Assembly (NCBI RefSeq): GCF_900187385.1
Contig: NZ_FYEY01000001.1
Location: 6,758,001-6,822,000, forward strand
Origin: Streptomyces sp. 2114.4
GTDB lineage: Bacteria > Actinomycetota > Actinomycetes > Streptomycetales > Streptomycetaceae
Reading direction: 5' to 3'
Length of the DNA: 64,000 bases
The position numbers and the translations under genes are program-made. Positions 15,531 through 23,491 of this stretch are shown here, piece after piece; the first letter of the stretch is position 1, and each line of letters begins with the position of its first letter. The notes beneath the pieces were generated by a model, which saw only the letters and a list, made by a program, of their open reading frames with translations, searched no databases and was not told where the DNA came from.

Positions 15531-16599
15531 TTGATCGGCCGGGGCGAGTCTCCGGCCACGGAGGCCCGTGCGTGGGAGCCGTACGACCCGACGGTGTACG
15601 GCCTGACCACGTCGTCCGGGGAGCGGGCCACGTCGACTGAAGCTCTCCAGGTGTCGGCCGTTTTCGGATGCGTCTGGCTCCTGTCGGAGACGATCGCGAC
15701 GCTTCCCATCACCGTGTACTCCAAGAGGGGCGGAGCCCGGAAGGAGATCACGTCTCCGGAGTGGCTGGACTTCCCGAACGCGGAGCCCGGCGGCATGGGG
15801 CGTATCGACATCCTCTCCCAGACCGTGCCCTCCCTGCTCTTGGAGGGGAACGCATACCTGGCCATCCGGTGGGCCGGCCCGAACATCGTGGGCCTGGACG
15901 TGCTGGATCCGACGAAGATCATCCCGCACATGGTCCTGATTGACGGCCAGCGACGGAAGGTCTTCGAGGCGTTCGACACCGGACGAAGCCCAGTTTCTCC
16001 AGACCCGCCAGTTCCAGGTCCCGGAAATCGCGCGCATCTTCGGCGTTCCGTCTCACCTGATATTCGACGCTACGAACTCCACTTCAGGGGGTTCGGGCCT
16101 GGCTGAACAGAACATCGCGTTTTCGACGTTCTCCCTTCTCCCGTGGCTCCGTCGGATCGAAGCCGGTTTCGATCGGCTCATCTTCGCCGAGACGGCCGAC
16201 CGGTTTCGCTTCGTGAAGTTCAACCTGGACGGGATCAAGCGCGGGGCCCCGAAGGAGCGCATGGAGCTGTACGCCGTCGGCCTGATGAACGGCATCTACT
16301 CCATCGATGAAGTCCGCGCCGCGGAAGACCTGGCGCCCCTGCCCGACGGCATCGGCGAGACGTACCGGGTGCCCATGAACCTGACCGACGTGGGAGCCGA
16401 AGAGGAGCCTCCGGCACCGGCGCCCGCCATCGAACCACCGGCCCCGGACACCGAAGAGCCGGACCCAGAAGAGCCGGACGACCAGCCGGACGACGTGCTG
16501 GCCGAAGGGGGACCGGTGCCAGGACAAGCTGGCCACCCTGAAGGCCCCAAAGGAGAGCCAGGGCTGGACGAAGAAGGAGCTTTGCGTGGCCGCCGATGA
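15531..16599 (+). pseudogene. HK97-type phage portal protein with internal deletion and frameshift
   Basis: The first part (TTG 15531, frame 1) has GVWSNLIGRGE just before it and STEALQVSAVFGCVWLLSETIA, VPSLLLEGNAYLAI and GLDVLDPTKI, classical N-terminal portal motifs. Near 15980 the frame shifts and reads TPDEAQFLQTRQFQVPEIAR-IFGVPSHLIFD, which in intact portals lies roughly 100 residues further on; the middle is missing. It continues to a Pro/Glu-rich C-terminus ending at 16599. Non-functional. Confidence 0.75.
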
Positions 16600-16800
16600 G
16601 TTCGCGGCCACGGCCGTCACGTCCGCTGAAGTCCCGGCGGGGGAGCTGGTCCAAGGGATGGCCCCGGCGCTCGTGAAGCTGACCGCCACCTACGAGGGAC
16701 GGACCTATACGCGTACGTCCAAGCGTGGCCCCGGCCGGTCTGACCGCGGCCGCACGACCGGGGCGGTCGGGCCGCACGACGGCGCGGCCGTAATTCCGCG
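16600..16800 (+). other. Unassigned phage-side fragment
   Basis: The +1 frame remains open (GWTKKELCVAADEFAAT, LVQGMAPALVKLTATYEGR) from about 16510 into the 3' end of the VOC gene. It has coding-like composition but no start codon with a ribosome-binding site and no recognisable family; it may be the gene that followed the portal. Confidence 0.3.
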
Positions 16801-17538
16801 TCAGCCCCGGCCGAGGACGCAGAACTCGTTGCCCGCCGGATCGGCCAGGACGACCCAGGAAACGTCACCCTGACCCACGTCGGCCCGTACCGCGCCGAGG
16901 CCTTCGAGCCGGGCGACCTCCCTCGCCTGATCATCGACGGGGTCGGACATCACGTCGAGATGGATGCGGGTCCAGACGACGTCGTCGTCGGGCGTGCGCC
17001 GGAACTCCAGGTACGGCCCGACGCCCTTGACGGAGCGCAGCAGGGCGCGGTCGTCGGTCAGCTCGTGGACGGTCCAGTCGATCGCCTCGCCCCAGAACCG
17101 GACCATGGCCCGTGGGTCGGGGCAGTCGACGACCACGGCGGCTATCGGCCCGGTGTCCCGGTAGACCTCCCGGGGCTCCAGGACGCTGAACACGTTGCCT
17201 TCTGGGTCAGCCAGCACCGTCCACGGCACATCGCCCTGGCCCACATCGGCGGGCGTGGCCCCGAGCTCCTTCAGCCGTGCGACCAACTCCGCCTGATGGG
17301 CTTCGGAGGCGGAGGCGAGCTCAAGGTGCACGCGGTACTTCACCGTCTCCGGGTCCGGGACGCGGACGAGATCGATGCAGACGGCGGACGGATCCGGCCA
17401 GTCGAAGCCCACGGGTACGAGGTTGGTGACGCCGGGCCCTTCGCTGGAAGCCTCCCAGCCGAGTACTCCCGCCCAGAACTTGCCGAGCGCCGAGTCGTCC
17501 CGGGCCTTGAAGTTCACCTGAACAAGTTGCAGCGTCAT
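16801..17538 (-). CDS. Two-domain VOC (glyoxalase/bleomycin-resistance-like) protein
   Basis: 245 aa from ATG 17538. Two tandem VOC halves are visible: LQLVQVNFKARDDSALGKFW ... VLADPEGNVFSVL and AAVVVDCPDPRAMVRFW ... VLADPAGNEFCVL. The repeat GQGDVPWTVLADPEGN / GQGDVSWVVLADPAGN shows an internal duplication. Superfamily members include lyases, dioxygenases and antibiotic-binding proteins; the metal ligands differ among them and no specific activity can be assigned. It sits alone on the minus strand between phage debris and the XRE pair. Confidence 0.8.
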   Translation of the reverse strand: MTLQLVQVNFKARDDSALGKFWAGVLGWEASSEGPGVTNLVPVGFDWPDPSAVCIDLVRVPDPETVKYRVHLELASASEAHQAELVARLKELGATPADVGQGDVPWTVLADPEGNVFSVLEPREVYRDTGPIAAVVVDCPDPRAMVRFWGEAIDWTVHELTDDRALLRSVKGVGPYLEFRRTPDDDVVWTRIHLDVMSDPVDDQAREVARLEGLGAVRADVGQGDVSWVVLADPAGNEFCVLGRG

Positions 17539-17694
17539 GCCGCATACCTTAGGTGCCCCCCATCGGGCAGGCATGCGAATTCACGGATGGAGATCATCCG
17601 GCGGAGCCCTTTTCCGTTTCACTGGGCGCGCAGAGGCCCCTCTCCTGGGCCTCGGGAGGGGGCCGTCCGCGTTTCGGCGTACGCGACTACGCGC

Positions 17695-17904
17695 TTACGC
17701 GGTGAAGTTTCCCGCCTGTATGCCGGTGACGAACGCTGACCACGCTGTTGGCTCGAACGTCAGGGCCGGGCCGTGGGGGGCCTTGCTGTCTCGCACGGGA
17801 ACGGTGCCGTGGGCGCTGACGTGCGCCGGGGACCACTCCAGGCAGTCGCCACCATCTTGGCTGCTGTAGCTGGACTTGACCCAGGGGTGAGTCAGGGGGG
17901 TCAC
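17695..17904 (-). CDS. DUF397 domain protein
   Basis: 69 aa. The diagnostic W-x-KSSYSS-x2-GGDCLEW-x-P signature opens the protein and VRDSK follows, as in the actinomycete DUF397 family (BldB-neighbourhood WhiJ-like systems). Its ATG overlaps the stop of the XRE gene by 4 nt; the two are cotranscribed and probably form a regulatory pair. Confidence 0.9.
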   Translation of the reverse strand: MTPLTHPWVKSSYSSQDGGDCLEWSPAHVSAHGTVPVRDSKAPHGPALTFEPTAWSAFVTGIQAGNFTA

Positions 17905-18752
17905 GATGCCTCCATAAGCTGTTGGATCATCCGGGCTGATGCGTCACGTGAGAGGGCTGAAGTGGTGAGTACATCGTAGGACCGGGAGAGGAGCCGCACC
18001 GTGGAAGGATCTTCGATGATCGTTCCTGATCTGATGCCCTCCGTGTAGATCACGGGCGAGCTGTCGGGGGTGGTCAGGATGGACATGGAACCGTCCATGA
18101 GCCCGTGAGTTTCCGCAGATAGCGGCATCACCTGCAGCACGGTGGTTCGCCGGGAGCCGTGGGCGAGCAACGCGGAGAGCTGTTCCCGCATTACGTCCAG
18201 GCCGCCGACGTTCCGCCGAAGCACGGACTCACAGATGACCACGGAGAAGTCCGGCGGGGAACTACCCTTCAGCACTTCCTGTCTCGCCATTCGCGCCCGG
18301 ACCAGCGTGGCCACTTCTGCGTCGCTCGCCCGCGGGTCACCCTCCCGGAGAAGGGCCCGCGCGTACGACGCCGTCTGAAGGAGCCCAGGAACGACAGTGG
18401 GCGACCATGCGGAGATGCTGACCGCCTTTGGCTCCAGCTCGATTCGCCGGCGGGAATGCACAGGGAAGGACTGGGCGGTGATCTCCTCGTACAGCCGCTT
18501 GAACAGCCCGTCCGTCGAGAAGACCTGGTCCAAGAGGGCGGGAAGGTCCGCGGGTACCGGCCCCACGCACGTTTCCACGCGGCTGATGGTGCTCTTCGAC
18601 GTGCGGGTCAGCTTCGCCAGTTGAGTCTGGTTCAAGGGCCCTCCGGGGTACAGCTCCCGGTGGCTCCGGCACTCCTCGGCGAATTGCCTGCGTGGGTCGT
18701 AGGTGTCTTCGGCGCCCCCTGCGCCCCCTGTTGCGCCCCCGATATGGTCCAT
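17901..18752 (-). CDS. XRE-family regulator with DUF5753 (WhiJ/Scr1-like)
   Basis: 283 aa. An N-terminal helix-turn-helix (NQTQLAKLTRTSKSTISRVE, ~res 41-60) is followed by the large DUF5753 domain with WSPTVVPGLLQTASYARALL and VIYTE. Such proteins pair with DUF397 partners and are abundant in Streptomyces, where some affect development or act in toxin-antitoxin-like pairs. Divergent from the small-gene chain that begins at 18929, which it may control from the 176-bp intergenic region. Confidence 0.88.
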   Translation of the reverse strand: MDHIGGATGGAGGAEDTYDPRRQFAEECRSHRELYPGGPLNQTQLAKLTRTSKSTISRVETCVGPVPADLPALLDQVFSTDGLFKRLYEEITAQSFPVHSRRRIELEPKAVSISAWSPTVVPGLLQTASYARALLREGDPRASDAEVATLVRARMARQEVLKGSSPPDFSVVICESVLRRNVGGLDVMREQLSALLAHGSRRTTVLQVMPLSAETHGLMDGSMSILTTPDSSPVIYTEGIRSGTIIEDPSTVRLLSRSYDVLTTSALSRDASARMIQQLMEAS

Positions 18753-18928
18753 AACTCCCCCTGACCATTGACCTGGTCACGTACGGCCGTCGCGTTATTT
18801 GTGCCGGTCAACGGCGTACGCATGTCTCGTCCTGACCAACGCCCAGGTTGGGCGCTGAATCTCTCTTCACCGTAACGATCCTTACCTCACTCTTGTCACC
18901 AACCAGACGCACACAGTGAGGGGTTCGG

Positions 18929-19150
18929 GTGACTGAGCGAACAGCTTCAGCGTCCGCCGGGGACCTGGCGGAACGGGGACTGGCCACGGCCGCACCGAAG
19001 GTGGAGCCCGTACCGGTTCCTGGGTGCGACGTGTGCGAACTCTGCTGCCAGGAGCGGGAGATGGCCCGCCGAGCGGGCCGTTCGCTGGAAGTCCGGAGCC
19101 TGAACGGTGTGATCGCGGGTCACCCCCACGGAAGGGAGGCACGGAGATGA
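18929..19150 (+). CDS. Small CDVC-motif protein
   Basis: 73 aa from GTG 18929 with GAGGGG upstream. The core VPVPGCDVCELCCQER holds four Cys. A related small protein with PVPGCDVC lies at 57025-57234 beside another XRE gene, so this is a family tied to XRE loci. Function unknown. First gene of a chain of overlapping small genes; its TGA overlaps the next ATG. Confidence 0.6.
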   Translation: MTERTASASAGDLAERGLATAAPKVEPVPVPGCDVCELCCQEREMARRAGRSLEVRSLNGVIAGHPHGREARR

Positions 19151-19404
19151 GGGAGACGAAGGCACCATCCGCGTTCTATACGTCGCCCCAGCAGATCAGG
19201 GCGGGGAGCGTCGTCTTCGACCGCGACGCCGACATGGTGGCCGTGGTGCGAGAAGTGAAGGGCTTGATGGTCGACCTGGAGCGGCCCACGGGCCTTACCT
19301 GGGACGTGGCGTACGGCCGTCTGCGACCCGGCACGGAGCGCGAAGGCCGACAGCTCCAGGCCCTGGCGAAGCTCCAGCGGGCACGGAAGCGAGGCATGCC
19401 GTGA
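19147..19404 (+). CDS. Small hypothetical protein
   Basis: 85 aa, ATG overlapping the preceding stop (ATGA). It contains a short mixed alpha/beta segment, IRAGSVVFDRDADMVAVVRE then GLMVDLERPTG, and a basic tail. No recognised domain. Translationally coupled on both sides. Confidence 0.6.
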   Translation: MRETKAPSAFYTSPQQIRAGSVVFDRDADMVAVVREVKGLMVDLERPTGLTWDVAYGRLRPGTEREGRQLQALAKLQRARKRGMP

Positions 19405-19574
19405 GCTGCACGACGTGCACCGACTTGGAACAGGCGTTGGCGGCAGCCGAAAAGGCTGGTGACCGGACTCGTGCCGTGGACTGTCGGGTGTTGCTCCGGC
19501 GCCACCCCGCACACGACGGCGTTCCCGTGGCGGCGGGCGCGCGTTCCCAGAAGGGAGAGGGCGGAAGTGAGTAG
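19401..19574 (+). CDS. Small Cys-containing protein
   Basis: 57 aa, GTG overlapping the preceding stop (GTGA). Begins MSCTTCTDLEQALAAAEKAG, a CxxC followed by a helical segment, with one further Cys later. Unknown function; third member of the coupled chain. Confidence 0.5.
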   Translation: MSCTTCTDLEQALAAAEKAGDRTRAVDCRVLLRRHPAHDGVPVAAGARSQKGEGGSE

Positions 19575-19782
19575 GCCATTGGGCGCCCGCAAGCCGCGGG
19601 GTGACCTGAAGCCGACCAGCGCCGTGGCCAAGGACCACCACAGCGCGGGCAGACAACGGGCCGAAAGGGCCGAGCTGTTGGACCGGATGTGGGAGCGCGT
19701 CCACAGCAAGCCGGATGCCGACTGGCCCACCCGTACTCCGCCCCTGGCCGGATGCCCATTCCGGCGTCCCCGCGCTTGTTGA
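19567..19782 (+). CDS. Small basic hypothetical protein
   Basis: 71 aa from GTG 19567, which overlaps the previous gene by 8 nt (GTGAGTAG) and has GGAG upstream inside it. Arg/Lys-rich, with a helical RQRAERAELLDRMWERV segment and C-terminal Cys residues. No family recognised. Confidence 0.5.
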   Translation: MSRPLGARKPRGDLKPTSAVAKDHHSAGRQRAERAELLDRMWERVHSKPDADWPTRTPPLAGCPFRRPRAC

Positions 19783-19883
19783 GTGATCCCGGCGGGGGCG
19801 GGCAAGGCCCCGGGCGACTGCCCACGGACGGCGGCAGTCGGCCGGTTGAACCAGCACCGAGAGAGCACATGGAGGAGCAGTGA
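19779..19883 (+). CDS. Very small Gly/Pro-rich peptide gene
   Basis: 34 aa from TTG 19779, overlapping the preceding TGA as TTGA. The peptide is SDPGGGGQGPGRLPTDGG followed by an acidic/proline tail ending EHMEEQ, with one Asp-Gly. Supported by the 4-nt overlaps on both sides rather than by homology; could be a leader or RiPP-type precursor. Confidence 0.35.
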   Translation: MSDPGGGGQGPGRLPTDGGSRPVEPAPREHMEEQ

Positions 19884-20002
19884 CCGTGATCCTTGCGAAT
19901 GACGGTGGCGACAAGGTCCCGGGTGAGCCGTGGCCCGGCCCGCAGACGCCCCCGACCCCGGATGGTGGCCCCGGTGTCCCCAACCCGCCCAAGGTGGCCT
20001 GA
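19880..20002 (+). CDS. Short Pro/Gly/Asp-rich peptide, candidate RiPP precursor
   Basis: 40 aa from GTG 19880 (overlapping the previous TGA as GTGA; GGAGG just upstream). The peptide has Asp-Gly pairs in LANDGGDK and PTPDGGPG and a proline-rich body ending VPNPPKVA. It ends 4 nt before a PCMT-like methyltransferase. Isoaspartyl-type methyltransferases that install aspartimide at Asp-Gly/Asn sites of short precursors are known from imiditide/pamtide RiPPs; the link here is inference. GTG 19886 is an alternative start. Confidence 0.5.
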   Translation: MTVILANDGGDKVPGEPWPGPQTPPTPDGGPGVPNPPKVA

Positions 20003-20006
20003 TCCA

Positions 20007-21182
20007 GTGACCACCGACGCACCACAGGAGCGCCCCGGCCTTGACGGGCTGGGGCGTGCCCTCATGGCTTCAGGGGCCCTCTCCTCAGACTGGGCACCCT
20101 CGTACGCGGCCGTTCCCCGCTCCACCGTGCTGCCGGACCTCATGTGGCCGTTCGACATGGCGGTCGGCCGGAGCGTGGCCGTTTCCAAAGCGGATGACCC
20201 CACCAGGTGGCTGGAGTTCGCAGATTCAGACGTACCGATCGTCACTCAATGGGACGACGGGAAGCACACTGGCACCGGACCGGGTCAGGTCCCGACCAGT
20301 TCCGCGTCCATGCCTTCGGTCGTCTTCCGGATGCTCCAGGATCTGGACCTCCGGCCCGGCCACAAGGCCCTGGAGATCGGCACCGCCACAGCCTGGAATG
20401 CGTTGCTCATGGCCCACCGTGCGGGGCCCGGGTGCGTGACCACGGTGGAGGTGGACCGGGCGGTGGCCACGGCCGCCATGGCCACGGTGGAGCGCCTGGG
20501 AATCCCCCTCCACGTCGTCCACGGCGACGGGTTCCAGGGTTACCTGGACGGCGCGCCGTACGACCGGGTCATCGCCACGTGTGGCCTGCGGTCCACCCCG
20601 CCCGCGTGGCTGGAGCAGTGCAGGCCGGGTGGTGTCATCGTTGCCCCGTGGGGGACGAACTTCTCCCACGCCGACGCGGTGGCCCGCTTGGTGGTCGCGC
20701 CGGACGGGAAGTCCGCGGCCGGGAACTTCACGGGCCCCGTGGAGTTCATGAAGCTCCGTTCCCAGCGGCTCTCGCCGGTGGTCCACAAGGAGTACGTCAC
20801 GGGCAGCGTGGCGGATGGCGACGAGTCGTCCACGACGGTCACCGAAGCGGAGTTCGTCGGGGACCGATTCGGCCCCGAGCGGTTCGCCCTGGGCCTCCGG
20901 GTCCCGCGGTGCCGGCAAGTCGTGGCGGCCAAGGACGACGGCGCACGGCCGGTCTGGTTCTACGGCCTCAGCGACCGGTCCTGGGCCTGCTGCATGTTCC
21001 GCGACGGGAAGACGGCGCGCGTCTGGCAGTCCGGCCCCCGCCGGTTGTGGGACGAAGCGGAGGCCGCGTTCCGGTGGTGGGAGGGCCAAGGCCGCCCGGC
21101 CCCCTCACGGTTCGGTCTGACCGTGACCGCCAGGGGCGAAAGGGTGTGGCTGGACGACCCGGCCAACTCCTGGACGCTTTGA
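20007..21182 (+). CDS. PCMT-like (protein-L-isoaspartate-type) O-methyltransferase
   Basis: 391 aa from GTG 20007. A Rossmann methyltransferase core is visible: VPTSSASMPSVVFRML, then motif I ALEIGTATAWNALLMA (SAM binding), VTTVEVDRAV (acidic end of beta2), YDRVIATCGL and PGGVIVAPWG, the order of PCMT enzymes. A ~110-residue N-terminal part and a ~150-residue C-terminal part extend beyond the core. It is the last gene of the overlapping small-gene chain. It could modify a chain-encoded peptide (RiPP-like), or act on proteins generally. Confidence 0.8.
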   Translation: MTTDAPQERPGLDGLGRALMASGALSSDWAPSYAAVPRSTVLPDLMWPFDMAVGRSVAVSKADDPTRWLEFADSDVPIVTQWDDGKHTGTGPGQVPTSSASMPSVVFRMLQDLDLRPGHKALEIGTATAWNALLMAHRAGPGCVTTVEVDRAVATAAMATVERLGIPLHVVHGDGFQGYLDGAPYDRVIATCGLRSTPPAWLEQCRPGGVIVAPWGTNFSHADAVARLVVAPDGKSAAGNFTGPVEFMKLRSQRLSPVVHKEYVTGSVADGDESSTTVTEAEFVGDRFGPERFALGLRVPRCRQVVAAKDDGARPVWFYGLSDRSWACCMFRDGKTARVWQSGPRRLWDEAEAAFRWWEGQGRPAPSRFGLTVTARGERVWLDDPANSWTL

Positions 21183-21247
21183 GGGGCCGGCCCTGTCCGT
21201 GCGTTACCCCCGTGGCGCATGGGCGGGGTCTTTGCCATGACGGCCGG

Positions 21248-22312
21248 TCAGGGAATACGTGCGGTCCACTCGGCGTCCTCGAACTTGGTGCGGACGAGCT
21301 CCCGGGCGCGGGCCATCTCCTCCTCGGTGACCTGCCCGCGGGTGAGGCCGTAGCGGGAGCGGAAGGAGTCGATCATCTTCTCGATGACGGCTTCGCGGGG
21401 CAGGCCGGTCTGCCGGCGGAGCGGGTCGACGCGTTTCCTGGCGCTCCTGGTGCCCTTGTCGGACAGCTTCTCCTTACCGATGCGCAGCACATCGAGCATC
21501 TTGCCGGCGTCGATGTCGTAGGACATCGTCACGTGGTGCAGGACCGCACCGGGCCCGCCGCCCGGCCCGACCACGCGCTTCTGCGCGGCGCCCGCGACCT
21601 TGCCCAACTCGGTGGCGATGTCGTTGAGCGGCTGGTACCACGCCTTGATGCCCATGTCGCCGAGTGCGGTGAGGACCCAGTCGTCGAGGTAGGCGTAGCT
21701 GTCGGCGAAGGACAGGCCGGACACCAGCGCCTCGGGGACGGCGAGGGAGTAGGTGATGGTGCTCTGCGGCTCCGCGAACATCGCGCCGCCACCGGAGATC
21801 CGGCGGACGACCGTGACGCCGTGGCGGGCGATGCCGTCGGGATCGACCTCGTTGCGCAGGGACTGGAAGCTGCCGATGATGACGGCGGGGGAGTCCCACT
21901 CCCAGACCCGGAGGGTGGCCGGGCGCCGCCCGGCAGCCACCTCGGCCGTGATGACCTCGTCGAGCGCCATGTGGAGGGCCGGTGGCTGCGGCGCTTCGTG
22001 GATGAGCTGCCAGTCGTAGTCGCTCCAGTCCGTGGCCTGGGCCAGGGCACGGCGTACCGCGATGGCCACGCTTTCGCCGGTGAAGCCGAACAGCACGGCC
22101 GACGGGGGCAGCGCGGCGTTGATCCGGGCGGTGAGGCCGGCGGTGTCCGTGTCGGCCGGGGCGCCTTCCAGCGCGTCGTCGATCTGCAGGATGGCCTCGT
22201 CCGGTTCGAGGAAGAAGTCACCCGCGACCCGCACGTTCTTGAGCCGCCCCTCCTCGACGCGGAGGTCCACGACCACGAGCTTGCCCCCGGGGACCTTGTA
22301 CTCACCGTGCAT
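21248..22312 (-). CDS. lplA: Lipoate-protein ligase A family protein
   Basis: 354 aa. An N-terminal accessory segment (HGEYKVPGGKLVVVDLRVE) resembles the LplA accessory/LplB-type domain, followed by the BPL/LplA catalytic domain with RRISGGGAMFAEPQSTITYS (the lipoate-loop RR-x-SGGG) and the lysine-bearing KRVVGPG segment. It would transfer lipoate or octanoate to E2/GcvH proteins. The accessory domain sits N-terminally here, reversed relative to E. coli LplA. Divergent from the membrane protein gene at 22390. Confidence 0.85.
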   Translation of the reverse strand: MHGEYKVPGGKLVVVDLRVEEGRLKNVRVAGDFFLEPDEAILQIDDALEGAPADTDTAGLTARINAALPPSAVLFGFTGESVAIAVRRALAQATDWSDYDWQLIHEAPQPPALHMALDEVITAEVAAGRRPATLRVWEWDSPAVIIGSFQSLRNEVDPDGIARHGVTVVRRISGGGAMFAEPQSTITYSLAVPEALVSGLSFADSYAYLDDWVLTALGDMGIKAWYQPLNDIATELGKVAGAAQKRVVGPGGGPGAVLHHVTMSYDIDAGKMLDVLRIGKEKLSDKGTRSARKRVDPLRRQTGLPREAVIEKMIDSFRSRYGLTRGQVTEEEMARARELVRTKFEDAEWTARIP

Positions 22313-22347
22313 TGTGCTACCTCCGGGCCCGGCAGACGGTTGAGGAT

Positions 22348-22369
22348 GCTCAGGATATGTTCAGGCTGC
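22348..22369 (+). promoter_or_regulatory. 11-bp tandem direct repeat, response-regulator-box-like
   Basis: GCTCAGGATAT and GTTCAGGCTGC are contiguous 11-mers, preceded by a further TGAGGAT. The 11-nt period is that of OmpR/PhoB-family binding sites. It lies 20 nt before the ATG of the first COG4705 gene and recurs before the second. Confidence 0.55.
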
Positions 22370-22389
22370 GGATGGCACGGTCGGGCACC

Positions 22390-23232
22390 ATGACAGCTGA
22401 TATTCCTGGGGCCGTTGAGGCGCACGCGGCGTCCGGCCCCCCTTCCGCCCCCCTCGGCCAACGCCTCCGCTGGAACAAGGTTCCCGAAGTCACGGCGTAC
22501 TTCTGGGTCATCAAAGTCCTGTGCACCACGGTGGGCGAGACCGCGGCCGACCTGCTGAACGAGAAGCTCGGCCTGGGCCTGACCGGTGTGTCGCTGCTGA
22601 TGAGCGTCCTGCTCGTCGCCGTCCTGGTGGCACAGTTCCGCACCCGCGCCTACCGGCCCGGTGTCTACTGGCTCGCCGTGGCGCTGATCAGCGTCGTGGG
22701 CACGCTGATCAGCGATAACCTCACCGACAACCTCGGGGTACCGCTGGAGACCAGCACCGTGGCTTTCGCGGTGGCCCTCGTCGTGGTGTTCGTGGCCTGG
22801 TACCGCAGCGAGAGGACGCTGTCCATCCACCACGTCGACACCACCCGGCGCGAGTCTTTCTACTGGCTCGCCGTGCTGTTCACCTTCGCCCTGGGCACCG
22901 CGGCCGGTGACCTGGTCGCCGAACGCATGGACCTCGGGTACTGGGTCTCCGCCGGCCTGTTCGCCCTGGCGATCGCCGCCGTCGCGGTGGCGCACTTCGC
23001 CCTCGGTCTGGACGCGGTGTGGAGCTTCTGGATCGCCTACATCCTGACCCGGCCGCTGGGCGCGTCGATCGGCGACTACCTGTCACAGCCCACCTCGGGC
23101 GGCGGACTCGGGCTGGGCACAGTGATCACCAGCGTGCTGTTCCTGACCGTCATCCTCGGCCTGGTGGTGTTCTTGACCGTCACCCGGCGAGACGTTTCCG
23201 AGCCGGAACGGCTCACCTCCCGGGCGAGCTGA
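22390..23232 (+). CDS. COG4705-type integral membrane protein, copy 1
   Basis: 280 aa, about eight hydrophobic helices. The family repeat is visible twice: KVPEVTAYFWVIKVLCTTVGETAAD (in two parts) near the N-terminus and ESFYWLAVLFTFALGTAAGD in the middle, with RPLGASIGDYL at the end. The recurring GETAxD / GTxxGD motifs place acidic residues in helices. Function is uncharacterised. ATG 22390 is chosen because it precedes the charged N-terminus and follows the repeat box. A strong hairpin follows the stop. Confidence 0.75.
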   Translation: MTADIPGAVEAHAASGPPSAPLGQRLRWNKVPEVTAYFWVIKVLCTTVGETAADLLNEKLGLGLTGVSLLMSVLLVAVLVAQFRTRAYRPGVYWLAVALISVVGTLISDNLTDNLGVPLETSTVAFAVALVVVFVAWYRSERTLSIHHVDTTRRESFYWLAVLFTFALGTAAGDLVAERMDLGYWVSAGLFALAIAAVAVAHFALGLDAVWSFWIAYILTRPLGASIGDYLSQPTSGGGLGLGTVITSVLFLTVILGLVVFLTVTRRDVSEPERLTSRAS

Positions 23233-23244
23233 GCGCGGGCTCGT

Positions 23245-23299
23245 CCCGGACGGGTGAAACGGGCTCCCGGACTTCGGGGGCCCGCTTCACCCGTCCGGG
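23245..23299 (+). terminator. Strong hairpin terminator
   Basis: CCCGGACGGGTGAA (23245-23258) pairs perfectly with TTCACCCGTCCGGG (23286-23299); after one mismatch five more G-C pairs (CGGGC/GCCCG) extend the stem. It lies 13 nt after the first COG4705 gene. Confidence 0.8.
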
Positions 23300-23325
23300 G
23301 CTGCTTCGCGGGTGCGGCCGGTGGT

Positions 23326-23347
23326 GTTCAGGATGCGTTCAGGTTGC
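23326..23347 (+). promoter_or_regulatory. 11-bp tandem direct repeat upstream of COG4705 copy 2
   Basis: GTTCAGGATGC and GTTCAGGTTGC are adjacent and differ at one base. Same motif as at 22348-22369. The neighbouring OmpR-type regulator (25836-26498) is the obvious candidate to bind both. Confidence 0.65.
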
Positions 23348-23491
23348 GGCTGGGAGCGTGGGGCGGCGTGCGACGTCATCGCTGAGCGCGGTGTGCCTCG
23401 TACCCGCCAACAGCCGCCACTGTGCGCACTTCGCCAGGCCCCACGGCACCACGTGAGGCGATGCAAAGGCGCCACCCAGGAGGGATCGACA

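Noticed and set aside
14430..21200. Complete prophage or integrative element
   Set aside because: No integrase, excisionase, replication gene, tRNA attachment site or matching direct repeats were found; only damaged packaging genes remain.
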